Shown here: one piece after another, positions 47,174 to 55,232 of the stretch
Position numbering within the stretch: the stretch's first letter is position 1
Layout of the letters: every line of letters begins with the position of its first letter
Assembly: GCA_009787405.1 (NCBI GenBank)
Contig: WRGA01000118.1
Location: 1 to 63,583 of the forward strand
Length of the DNA: 63,583 nt
From: Candidatus Azobacteroides sp.
Lineage (GTDB): Bacteria; Bacteroidota; Bacteroidia; Bacteroidales; WRGA01
Direction: 5' to 3'
Translations under genes and position numbers: made by a program
The notes under the pieces: model-generated
Database searches by the model: none
What the model saw: only the letters and a program-made list of their open reading frames with translations
What the model was told of the DNA's origin: nothing

Positions 47174-47300
47174 AGCGTGAAAAATACAAAGACACAAAGA
47201 CGACCCGCAAAGGAAAACAGATCCCGGGTATACAGAAAAACAGGATGGTAACCTTTGCGACGTCTTTGAACCTTCGCACCCCGGCGTTTAATCTTATATT
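47174..47300. repeat. Degenerate family 1 repeat (H)
   Basis: 'gcgtgaaaaatacaaagaca' with 'caaagacgac', and 'cctttgcgacgtctttgaac' with 'cttcgcaccccggcgttta' keep the family order but enclose an unrelated 50-bp centre. It lies 50 bp upstream of the T9SS cargo gene. Confidence 0.5.
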
Positions 47301-47349
47301 TTCTATATTTTTTTAATTTATTAATTAACAACTTAACACAATTAAAATC

Positions 47350-48498
47350 ATGAAAAAACTGATTACTTTTCTTTTAATGGCATGGATGTGCGGAAGCGCA
47401 ATGAATGCTCAAACGAAACAATTGTATGTGGACGTGTCCCAAGCGCAAGGCTGGATGGACGCCAATGCTGCTCTTCAGGCTTGGGTATGGGGAGATGGTT
47501 TCGACGACCAATGGTCGCCTGTATTTACGCCGGTTCAGGATGCGTGCGGGAGGAGTGTTTATGTGACAACGATTCCTTCAGGGGCAACAGCCTTCGTTCT
47601 TGTTCGTAGAGATCCTTCCGATGTCCAACCTGGAGGAGGAAATACGTGGGGGATTGTATGGAATCAAATTCCTCTCTCAGGTGGTTTCCTCCTTAATGGG
47701 GATGAGGGGGGCAACTGTTTAAAGGTAACGGGCGATCCCGGATCGCCGTCAGGTTCTATGACAACTTACACATCATCGGCTTCGGCAACGCCACTCGATC
47801 CGATAACGATAAGATTATGTGATCCGACAGTATTAGAGCCCTGTGGGAATCAGGGAGAAGAAGGTATCGGAACAGCAAATGTCTGGACTCCCGAAACCGA
47901 TGATCTTACTAATTCGGGTGATCATAATAATGTCCACTTCTATTATTGGTATTATGATGCTTGCGGTGTTAAGATTGACGGGTGTGTGAAACCAGATGTA
48001 GTGAACAAGTATGGTATTTGGTGGTATGAATATACTTTTGAGGATGTGATCGGATCATTAAATCTTGTTTTCTTACGGAAACTGGATCCGGCGGGTGGTT
48101 CTTGCGGTTTCCCGACAGTATGGAAGGGAGATCAAACAATGGATATTCCGAGAGCGGGGGATCCTCTTATAACCGAAGATGCGAATTTTATAATCGAATG
48201 TATGACGTTCGATGGAGAGGGGAATCGTGGTGTAAGACCAATGACATTTGAAGAGGAAGAGACAATTTTTAACCCCACCGGATTAGCCCAAACAACCATA
48301 GGCGATTATACGGTGACAAGCGGTAGCGGCATGATCCGGGCTCAATTTGAAGGTACTGCGGCTGTCGAACTTTACACCGTTTCCGGCGTATTGTTGAAAA
48401 AAACCGCTGCCGTCGGTTCGTTTGAACAAACCGGTTTGGCTCCCGGCTTGTACATTGTCAAAATCAATGGCGAAGCAAGCAAAGTGGCGGTGAAATAA
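47350..48498 (+). CDS. Secreted protein with two starch-binding-like modules and type IX sorting tail
   Basis: 382 residues. Signal peptide 1-20 (AMNA|Q). Residues about 24-127 ('LQAWVWGDGFDDQWSPVFTP', 'AFVLVRRDPS', 'WGIVWNQI') and about 151-275 ('VHFYYWYYDACGVKIDGC', 'WWYEYTFEDV', 'LNLVFLRKLDP', 'VWKGDQTMDI') each have the Trp-rich beta-sandwich pattern of CBM25/26-type starch-binding modules. Residues about 310-382 form a Por secretion tail ending 'QTGLAPGLYIVKINGEASKV' plus AVK. The protein should cross the outer membrane by T9SS and bind glycan; no catalytic domain is present. Carbohydrate specificity is inference. The gene is flanked by repeats and has no operon partner. Confidence 0.75.
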   Translation: MKKLITFLLMAWMCGSAMNAQTKQLYVDVSQAQGWMDANAALQAWVWGDGFDDQWSPVFTPVQDACGRSVYVTTIPSGATAFVLVRRDPSDVQPGGGNTWGIVWNQIPLSGGFLLNGDEGGNCLKVTGDPGSPSGSMTTYTSSASATPLDPITIRLCDPTVLEPCGNQGEEGIGTANVWTPETDDLTNSGDHNNVHFYYWYYDACGVKIDGCVKPDVVNKYGIWWYEYTFEDVIGSLNLVFLRKLDPAGGSCGFPTVWKGDQTMDIPRAGDPLITEDANFIIECMTFDGEGNRGVRPMTFEEEETIFNPTGLAQTTIGDYTVTSGSGMIRAQFEGTAAVELYTVSGVLLKKTAAVGSFEQTGLAPGLYIVKINGEASKVAVK

Positions 48499-48577
48499 TA
48501 CAAGCCTGCAAGTCTCCTTCTCCCCGTAATAAGGGGATAGGCGGGGCTTGCTTACGGCAAAGGCTGAAAGCTTTAAA

Positions 48578-48621
48578 TAAATCAAAGAGCGCAGGGTAAC
48601 AACTCTGCGCTCTTTGATTTA
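48578..48621 (+). terminator. 17-bp perfect hairpin after the T9SS cargo gene
   Basis: Stem 48578-48594 (taaatcaaagagcgcag) with 48605-48621, loop ggtaacaact. It is the front part of the 93-bp direct repeat and is followed by a second small hairpin (aagggc-ttc-gccctt). Confidence 0.6.
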
Positions 48622-48679
48622 AAGGGCTTCGCCCTTGTTCCGCCGGGAACAGCATATTGATAAAATGATGCATATCTTG
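48587..48679 (+). repeat. 93-bp direct repeat, copy 1
   Basis: It is 90/93 identical without gaps to 49600-49692. It contains three hairpins: gagcgcag/ctgcgctc, aagggc/gccctt and gttcc/ggaac. Confidence 0.9.
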
Positions 48680-48797
48680 GTAATCCCGCCGTGACGGACA
48701 TGTTACCTGCCCGCTGTTCTATTTGAAAGGACATGTTGTCCGATAAAAAGAATATGCTTCAATTAAAACAAAAATCAATTCTTTGTTTATTGTTTTT

Positions 48798-49110
48798 AAT
48801 GATTATCGGATGTTGTACCTACCTATCCCCGTGAAGGAGGGCGTAAAAAATATTTCAATATTCAAAAAATATTCGTTCTTTTTGTCCCGTCAGGGACGTT
48901 ATATTGGTAGAAAAACACCATCCCTTCATCCCTTGTCCCGCCGGGGACAAAATATTTTCCTTCCCGCATTACGTCCCTGACGGGACTTTGGTCACCGGAG
49001 AAATTTTCCTTTCTACCAATATGTTGTCCCCGGCGGGACAAAAAAACGAATATTACATTTTTTATACCTCACCTGCAGGGAGAGCCGGGCATAACATCCG
49101 ATAATCATTT
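48798..49110. mobile_element. Family 2 palindromic element, copy d
   Basis: About 313 bp, bounded by 'aatgattatcggatgttgta' and 'gcataacatccgataatcat'. Modules: gtcccgtcagggac, gtcccgccggggac, gtccctgacgggac and gtccccggcgggac, with mirrored ttggtagaaa / tttctaccaa. It is the best example of the family in the window. Confidence 0.8.
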
Positions 49111-49121
49111 TGTTTTTTTAA

Positions 49122-49203
49122 GAAAGGTATTTTGTAAAAACCGGACTGCAAGTCCTTTTGAATAAAGAGGCAGACGGACAACATGTCCGCTGCGACGGAG
49201 TAA
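49122..49203 (+). repeat. Short dispersed repeat, family 4 copy 1
   Basis: 'ccggactgcaagtccttttg' plus 'aataaagaggcagacgg' and 'atgtccgctgcgacggagta' recur inverted at 63350-63435 with most bases shared. Confidence 0.7.
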
Positions 49204-49279
49204 CATGTCCAAAATGGTGAGGAATAAATATAGATATAGACAACCCTTGTCCTGACTTTGACAATGCGTCACCCTAAAA

Positions 49280-49500
49280 AAGTCCGTATGGACTTTAACA
49301 TGGATAACCCAGGCAAACGTAGTGCAGCCTGGGGTTGTTAATGTACCTCTCACTCCTTGGAACTGCGTAGCAGTTCCAAGGAGTGATGTATATCAACGCA
49401 TTGCATTGAACTCCGTTCGGAGTTCCGTACTCGCGGGGACTTCCTTGCCTCGCATTGCACTACGCTTGTACGAGGTTATCCATGTTTCACGCCTGCGGTG
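49280..49500. repeat. Cluster of consecutive hairpins (gene-free)
   Basis: At least four stem-loops in series: aagtccgtatggactt (about 49281-49296); aacccaggc/gcctggggtt (about 49307-49336); a perfect 17-bp stem 49350-49366/49370-49386 with loop GTA; gaactccg-tt-cggagttc (49408-49425). I see no coding sequence. The block resembles multi-hairpin repeats of other Bacteroidota, but I cannot name it. Confidence 0.6.
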
Positions 49501-49599
49501 TTATTTCATGCCGGGTCACCCAAATTGATGTCGCAAAATTTATAAACCATGGATTATTATCCAATTAGAAAATCGCACTTTTTAAAGTGTCAAAGTCGG

Positions 49600-49692
49600 G
49601 AGCGCAGGGTAACAACTCTGCGCTCTTTGATTTAAAGGGCTTCACCCTTGTTCCGCCGGGAACAACATATTGATAGAATGATGCATATCTTG
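49600..49692 (+). repeat. 93-bp direct repeat, copy 2
   Basis: 90/93 identical to 48587-48679. The sequence outside differs (the longer 17-bp stem of copy 1 is lost), so the repeat boundary is sharp. It ends 20 bp from the stop of the glycosyltransferase at 49712. Confidence 0.9.
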
Positions 49693-49711
49693 ATCACCGG
49701 CAAAGTATATT

Positions 49712-50689
49712 TCAGTCCGCCATGGTCAAGAGTGTTTCATTATTCTTCTGAGAATAGGGATGGGATAAATGCAATGATTCGCCATTCAATACCTTTTCGT
49801 ATAGTGAAACATATCTTCCGGCCATGACGCTTGAGCAGAATTCGGAAACCGCGTAATCGTGACAGTATTGCCGGTTATAATCCGATGCTTTGATTGCTTT
49901 TGCCAACTCACTTTTGCTGTTGCTTAAAAAACCTGTTTCTTTCGTAACCAATTCGGGTAAAGAACCATACGGGGTACCGAACACAGGGCAGCCGAAATAT
50001 AAACTTTCGATAATGGCCAGTCCGAAAGGTTCATGCCACAATACCGGAAAAAGCAATCCTCCGGACGATTGCAAGTATCGGGATTTTTTCCGGTTGTCGA
50101 CCATTCCTTTAAAGCGGACATGGAGATCGGGATAAAAACGGATGCCCATTTTAAGATTCAACCGGCAACCGCCCAAAACATACAATTTTTCTCCCGCTTG
50201 CCGGGCTATCTCAATGGCGCCTTTTACGTTTTTCACTTTCCACGCCGCATTTCCCAGAAAATGAAGATATTCCCGCCGTGCGTCCCGACCGGGCCGGTCA
50301 TATTCGTCCCAATCCAATCCGTTGTAAACAAACACATTCCCGTGATGACGGTCGGCATGATTTTTCGAGATGAATACCGTATTTTTATCTAAAGTCCGTT
50401 CATCGCCGCAATTCCCGTGTAAAGTGTACACATACGGCTTTTTCAACGGTTTTCGAAAGAAATGAAGGTGAACGACGTCGATAAAATCGGGAATCTGATC
50501 ATCAAGATCTTTCGCCGGGTCATACGCATACATCGCTTTTGCAAAAGGGGAATACGCCCCCTTCCGTGCAAGGTAATATACCCCATGTCCCATCCGGCTC
50601 AACGCTTTTCCCAATCCCCAAACGACACGCTCCGTTCCGCCGTATTTCACCGCGGGGATCATCGAATCGGCAACAATTAAAATATTCAT
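49712..50689 (-). CDS. Glycosyltransferase family 4 (GT-B)
   Basis: 325 residues. N-terminal 'ADSMIPAVKYGGTERVVWGL' with 'GKALSRMGHGVYYLARKG' is the acceptor-domain signature; the donor side has 'WHEPFGLAIIESLYFGCPVF', corresponding to the E-x7-E motif. It is the last gene of a five-gene minus-strand operon for cell-surface (probably LPS core) glycans; it starts 3 bp after the stop of the GT2 gene. The compact size (325 versus about 370) is within the range of this subgroup. Confidence 0.88.
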   Translation of the reverse strand: MNILIVADSMIPAVKYGGTERVVWGLGKALSRMGHGVYYLARKGAYSPFAKAMYAYDPAKDLDDQIPDFIDVVHLHFFRKPLKKPYVYTLHGNCGDERTLDKNTVFISKNHADRHHGNVFVYNGLDWDEYDRPGRDARREYLHFLGNAAWKVKNVKGAIEIARQAGEKLYVLGGCRLNLKMGIRFYPDLHVRFKGMVDNRKKSRYLQSSGGLLFPVLWHEPFGLAIIESLYFGCPVFGTPYGSLPELVTKETGFLSNSKSELAKAIKASDYNRQYCHDYAVSEFCSSVMAGRYVSLYEKVLNGESLHLSHPYSQKNNETLLTMAD

Positions 50690-50692
50690 CGT

Positions 50693-51475
50693 TCAATGCA
50701 CTGATTTCAGTTCTTCATCCATATCACTTTCTTTTATCTTTGATTCAATGACCTTGGAAACCGTTATAAATTTATTAATCGCCGATAAAAAAGCCCAAAT
50801 CAATCCCGGCTTGCCATCCTTGAAACCGCCTTTGACAATGTAAAAACGAAAAAAACGAACGAACGGATGAAAAATAAGGGCAAAATAACCATAATTTCTG
50901 TCTTTACGCCTGTTCAACTCAAATCCGGTGTATCGATTCGATTTTTGCATCCATTCGGTAATCGAGTCGTTGGCCAAATGAATAAAAGCCAAATCCTTCC
51001 GTTTTCCGGGAATCGTAAAAACTTCACCTTCGACACGAGGAACGGCATGAATGTCCGGCTCCCATGTGGTAAGATCCTTTTTGAAAAAACGCAAAATATG
51101 ATTCGGATATGACGAACGCATAAAGCGTCCCATGAAATAATTTTTTCTCGGTATCCTTATTCCGGCCGGCCGGTTCTCCCGTTTAATTTGTTCATACAAA
51201 AAATCTTTCAACGCTTCCGGAACGCATTCATCGGCATCTACGACAAGCACCCATTCATGCGAAGCCGCTTCGATCGCAAAAGTTCTTGCCGGCTCGACAA
51301 ATCCCGTTAATTCATGGAAAATAATACGACAATTATATTTTCGCGCTGTTTCAACTGTTCCGTCAGTACTGTACATATCACACAGTACGATTTCGTCAAA
51401 GTCTTTCACCGTTTCCAACACCCGTTCCAAGTATGTTGCGGCATTGTATGTATTAATTACAACTGATATTTTCAT
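50693..51475 (-). CDS. Glycosyltransferase family 2, LPS core type (WaaE/KdtX-like)
   Basis: 260 residues. 'ISVVINTYNAATYLERVLET' opens the GT-A fold; 'SHEWVLVVDADECVP' provides the DxD-like metal site (D-A-D-E), and 'RNYFMGRFMRSSYPNHILRF' with 'DIHAVPRVEGEV' is characteristic of the WaaE beta-1,4-glucosyltransferase-like group. The Lys/Arg-rich amphipathic C-terminal part (about 205-240) suggests membrane association. Fourth gene of the operon. Confidence 0.88.
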   Translation of the reverse strand: MKISVVINTYNAATYLERVLETVKDFDEIVLCDMYSTDGTVETARKYNCRIIFHELTGFVEPARTFAIEAASHEWVLVVDADECVPEALKDFLYEQIKRENRPAGIRIPRKNYFMGRFMRSSYPNHILRFFKKDLTTWEPDIHAVPRVEGEVFTIPGKRKDLAFIHLANDSITEWMQKSNRYTGFELNRRKDRNYGYFALIFHPFVRFFRFYIVKGGFKDGKPGLIWAFLSAINKFITVSKVIESKIKESDMDEELKSVH

Positions 51476-51527
51476 ATTCCGACAAATAGAATAATTGACA
51501 ACTGTTTGTTATTTTCATCCGATCCGG

Positions 51528-52567
51528 TCATTCAAAAAGAAACCGCAAATATCGGTTTGATTGATATTCAAATGTCCATTTTTCATTCCGGTAAAACCGG
51601 TGATGATTTTCATTTTGCGAAGCCGATGAATTGATGACATCAATCATATTTTGCCGGTGATAAAAAATTCCGTTTTCACGAAAATCTTCAAACACGGAAA
51701 ATTTCTCCTCGCAAATCAACGGTTTTTTATATGCAAATGCCAGATTGAAACTACCCGATACTTTATTTTCATAAAGTGAAAAATCGGCCAACGGCATGAT
51801 ATAATCACACTTTTGCAAATAAGAGTGAAACAATGAATTATCGACAAACCGGTCGAAAAGAACAAACCGGTTTTCCGAATGGAGCGCTGTTATCCGGGAT
51901 CGGATATTTTTCCGTTTTCGCTCTCCGGATTACATTTTCTCAAAAGAATAAATTTTATCCGGGCATCCGGAACTTTCTGTTCAAGAGCGGAAAACAAGCT
52001 CACGTAATTTCTCCGATTGAAATCGACGGGACCGGGAATACAGATCCAAACTTCATCCGGTTCTTTTGACAAGGGAATTACTTCCACTTGCGGGAAAAAT
52101 ACGGGATAATACGATTCAACTTCAAATCCGGCCGGCCGGACAGCCTCTTTCAGATAATCGTTCAACACAAAATACTTTTTGATTTTCCGCGTAATCAACT
52201 TTTGCCGAAGGCTTGTCTGTAATTTTTTCGGATTATGAATCGTTCCGGCAAACCCGGTTTTTTTCGGAAAAGGAAATCCTAAAAAGTTCTGTACGATTTT
52301 ATTTTGGGCTTTATTAAATATAATTTTATCAAAATTATTTTTCACTAAAAAGCGCCACAGTTTAAACAACAACATCATCCGGGAAAATCCTTTCTTATAA
52401 AAAGGATAAAAACGGATTTCATCAGCCTCGGAAAACGGCTCGACCTGTTTTTTCAGTTCTTCACTGCAAACCAACGTCACCTCATGTCCTTTTTCTTTTA
52501 AAAATAAAAGTTGAGAATACAAGCACTCGTCATGAGAATTTCCAAATTCGATGATTACCGTTTTCAT
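51528..52567 (-). pseudogene. Glycosyltransferase gene broken by a frameshift
   Basis: Two reading frames form one protein. The upstream part (52567-51890, 225 aa) begins 'MKTVIIEFGNSHDECLYSQL' and ends '...GKISDPG*'. In the -1 frame, translation continues 'IRSRITALHSENRFVLFDRF' then 'VDNSLFHSYLQKCDYIMPLA' through to 51528, with no start codon of its own (only a TTG at 51833). Rejoined at about 51893-51910, the product would be about 345 residues, a normal GT-B size. A single missing base explains it: a true inactivation, a phase-variable site or a sequencing error. Its ATG directly abuts family 1 copy I. Confidence 0.75.
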
Positions 52568-52955
52568 TTAAGTATGTCGTAAAAAATAATGGTATTGTTA
52601 ATCTTATATAGATTTAAAATAAAAACCTTATCTTCTAAAAGCTCCTTTAGTAGCTTAGCAGTCGATACAATGCAACCAATCTCACCCTTATTTCCCTTAT
52701 TTATAAATATAATAAATGTCAATAAAATCCCCTGAAATAAGCGAATGAGGGACGGAGATCAGATATATTCCCGAGCTACTAAGGGATCCGCAAAAATAAG
52801 GGTTATCTATACCTGTTTAACAATGCCAAAATAATTTATACTTTAAACGCCAAGTCACAAAGACGGAAAGACGCGAAGTTTAAAACCTTTGTGTCGTTGT
52901 GACTTTGTGTCTTCGCGTTTAAAATAATAGATATTAAATACTGTCATGTACTTAT
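52568..52955 (+). repeat. Family 1 palindromic repeat, copy I, interrupted by a family 3 element
   Basis: Left part 52568-52590 ('ttaagtatgtcgtaaaaaat' and aat). The remainder, 52828-52955, continues 'ttatactttaaacgccaagt' to 'taaatactgtcatgtactta'. Deleting 52591-52827 and one copy of the 8-bp duplication restores the family consensus exactly. The outer end abuts the ATG (52565-52567, minus strand) of the frameshifted glycosyltransferase. Confidence 0.85.
52591..52827. mobile_element. Family 3 MITE-like element, complete copy (237 bp) with target duplication
   Basis: Terminal inverted repeats ggtattgttaa... / ...ttaacaatgcc, with 18 of the first 23 positions matching, and an inner inverted core around 'tagtagctt' / 'gagctacta'. 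AAAATAAT is duplicated at both flanks (52583-52590 and 52828-52835). There is no coding capacity, so it must have been mobilised in trans. A related core is at 41296-41449. Confidence 0.8.
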
Positions 52956-52989
52956 GCCTCTTTGCCTACAATCAACTAAACACGAAATC

Positions 52990-53946
52990 TTACTTTTCGG
53001 CAAGACTGTTTTTTTTAAACCGGCCTATTTGCTTATAATTTTTAAACCCGCCGATTCTTCTTCCACCCAAAATTTGATGTTCAATCCAATTCAGAATCCG
53101 ATATTTCAGACCGAATTTTTTACCCATATTCGGCTTCTTCCCCGTAAAACGCAAGTATTTGCTCCAATTCATTTTGCTGATTCTGTCGTTCATGACTTGA
53201 GGATGCGTCCCTTTAAACACAGGCATATAAGACAGATTTCCATAATCGAAATACGGCTTTTGAGGTTGAATGCCGGCGTCTCCCGAATGCATTTTTTCTT
53301 GTTCTTCCTGTTTTTTTACCATACAAAAAGGATTTCTTGCCCACCCGTAATGAAACATATAAGCATTCAACAAAATGCAATTTAACTTCCGGGCGCCTTC
53401 TTCCTGCCAATAATTTTTTTTATCGAAATTTTCGATGACACGAAACGATTGGGCATCGCGCCAGGAATGAATATCGGGAATGTTTCGGACAATCCGGATT
53501 TCCTTGGGATAAGCAAAATGCATGGCATCGATGTAATGGTCGTAATCACCGTAAAAATGAACGTACTTCAGCAAAAAGCCTTCCACATCGGTATTATTCA
53601 AGTACTTTTCGCAAGCCGCCCGAATGGTCGGGATGCCGGATTCATGCAACACTTCGTCTCCCTGCAAATACAAGCACCAGTCGCCCGAACAAGTATGAAG
53701 TGCCTCATCCGTCTGGTGGGCATAAATCATGCCGTCTTTATTATACGTGGAAGTATCCCAATCGGAATACAATATTTTGACCTTCGGAGAATCGATCGAT
53801 TTGACTAATTCCTCCGTCCCGTCGGAACTGTCGCCCAACGACACGATAAATTCATCAACCAGCGGCAAAGCCGACAAAATACATTCCACAACCGGAAAAT
53901 CATATTGAACCGCATTTCTGATAATGGTGAATCCGCTTATTTTCAT
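52990..53946 (-). CDS. Glycosyltransferase, GT2-like (GT-A fold)
   Basis: 318 residues from the ATG at 53946, which overlaps the stop of the upstream gene (ATGA), indicating translational coupling. 'ISGFTIIRNAVQYDFPVVEC' and 'VDEFIVSLGDSSDGTEELVK' are typical of this branch; 'GDWCLYLQGDEVLHESGIP' replaces the DxD with a Q-G-D-E motif. The C-terminus is rich in Lys and Arg. Likely an LPS or surface-glycan transferase; second gene of the operon. Confidence 0.82.
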   Translation of the reverse strand: MKISGFTIIRNAVQYDFPVVECILSALPLVDEFIVSLGDSSDGTEELVKSIDSPKVKILYSDWDTSTYNKDGMIYAHQTDEALHTCSGDWCLYLQGDEVLHESGIPTIRAACEKYLNNTDVEGFLLKYVHFYGDYDHYIDAMHFAYPKEIRIVRNIPDIHSWRDAQSFRVIENFDKKNYWQEEGARKLNCILLNAYMFHYGWARNPFCMVKKQEEQEKMHSGDAGIQPQKPYFDYGNLSYMPVFKGTHPQVMNDRISKMNWSKYLRFTGKKPNMGKKFGLKYRILNWIEHQILGGRRIGGFKNYKQIGRFKKNSLAEK

Positions 53947-55028
53947 ACACATACATAAGAAGAGTTTTCCAAAAATTGAATGGTTGTCTGTAAATTTTTA
54001 TCGAAGTCAAATCTGTCTTGCGCCGTTTTCAGTCCCGCTTTTCCGAAAGACGCTCTTTTGCCGGCATTTCGAATCAAATCTTCCAATGCGTCGGCAAAAG
54101 CTTCTTTATCTTCAAAAGGAACTAAATAACCCGTCACCTTGTTCACAACCAATTCCGGATTGCTGCTGACATCAAATGCCACGACAGGCAGCTCACAAGC
54201 CATGGCTTCCGCAATCACGTATCCGAATCCTTCCCAACGGGAAGTGAGCGCGAAAATATCGATCGATTGCATAAAACGGGCCGGATCATCAACAAAACCC
54301 GAAAATTCGACCCTGTCCGAAAGTCCGAGCGATTCGGTCCGTTGTTTCAATTGTTCCGACAAAACGCCGTCACCGCCGATAATCAATTTAAAATCGACCC
54401 GGCGTTTTTTCAGAATCGCCGCAATCTCCAACAAAATATCCTGTCCCTTTTGGTATACACACCGGCCTAAATTTCCGATGACGGGAATTTTCCCGATTGT
54501 TTTTTCCGCCAGATGAAAACCCGACAAATCGATTCCGTTGTAAATCACTTTTATTTTTTCTTCGGGAAACAAATCCGGATTATTCTGCAATATAGTCTGT
54601 TTGGTTGCTTCCGAATTTGCGATTACGTCCGTCAGGCATTTTCCGAAAATAAACCGGTTCAACCAAGAATTTTTGATCGGAATGGCGCTTCCTCTCCGAT
54701 AAACAATCCGCTTGATCCCGGCTTTCTTCGCCTGAAAAGCGGCATTTTTCAAATCCTTGGAAAAATTAAAAATAACAACGTCAAACTGTTCTTTTTTAAA
54801 AAAAGAATATATCCGGTTCCATTTATACGGATTCAGAAAACTTAAATTGGACAGTTTAAATTCCTTTGTTTTCAAACCGATTTGTTTGGAACGACGAATC
54901 AATTCCCCATTCTTGTAAGAGACCACCGTAACGTCATGCCCCAAGCGGCAACAAGCGGAGGCAACGTCCAAATGCCATTTCTCGCCGCCTCCCCAAACTT
55001 TTGCCGTATTAAAAAAACAGATTTTCAT
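53943..55028 (-). CDS. Glycosyltransferase family 4 (GT-B)
   Basis: 361 residues. 'KVWGGGEKWHLDVASACCRL' with 'GHDVTVVSYKNG' is the N-terminal acceptor signature; 'VIGNLGRCVYQKGQDILLEI' and 'TSRWEGFGYVIAEAMACELP' (E-x7-E type) mark the donor domain. It is the first gene of the five-gene operon. No clear TAnnTTTG is visible upstream. The gene order GT4-GT2-GT-GT2-GT4 suggests core-oligosaccharide assembly. Confidence 0.9.
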   Translation of the reverse strand: MKICFFNTAKVWGGGEKWHLDVASACCRLGHDVTVVSYKNGELIRRSKQIGLKTKEFKLSNLSFLNPYKWNRIYSFFKKEQFDVVIFNFSKDLKNAAFQAKKAGIKRIVYRRGSAIPIKNSWLNRFIFGKCLTDVIANSEATKQTILQNNPDLFPEEKIKVIYNGIDLSGFHLAEKTIGKIPVIGNLGRCVYQKGQDILLEIAAILKKRRVDFKLIIGGDGVLSEQLKQRTESLGLSDRVEFSGFVDDPARFMQSIDIFALTSRWEGFGYVIAEAMACELPVVAFDVSSNPELVVNKVTGYLVPFEDKEAFADALEDLIRNAGKRASFGKAGLKTAQDRFDFDKNLQTTIQFLENSSYVCV

Positions 55029-55206
55029 CTATTTTTTATTTTTTTAAAATATTCATGCTGTTTTAACAACAAAACCAAAAAATTTCTCAAATGTAATAAA
55101 TACCCAGGTAATAATCCCAAAAAATTGAAAAAAGAGACATATCACCATTCTTGTGTTGAGGTATTTATGCATGAAGAAGAAAATATCTTAAACACAAAAT
55201 TTATAT

Positions 55207-55214
55207 TACCTTTG
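55207..55214 (+). promoter_or_regulatory. -7 box (TACCTTTG) of the acyltransferase at 55233
   Basis: An exact match 18 bp before the start codon, giving a very short leader. No -33 TTG is well placed. Confidence 0.5.
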
Positions 55215-55232
55215 CAGTGAAAAAATTAAGTC

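Noticed and set aside
48783-49104. Reading frames of 65-66 codons in 48.8-49.1 kb
   Set aside because: They run through the family 2 palindrome, differ between its copies, and have no ribosome-binding context.
44155-49110. CRISPR array suspected from repeated GTCCCGTCAGGGAC units
   Set aside because: The units are not regularly spaced, occur in mirrored orientation within palindromes, are dispersed over 30 kb, and no cas gene is present.
51833-52069. Plus-strand 78-codon frame opposite the glycosyltransferase
   Set aside because: It is antisense to the broken glycosyltransferase; the minus-strand frames together give a coherent protein.
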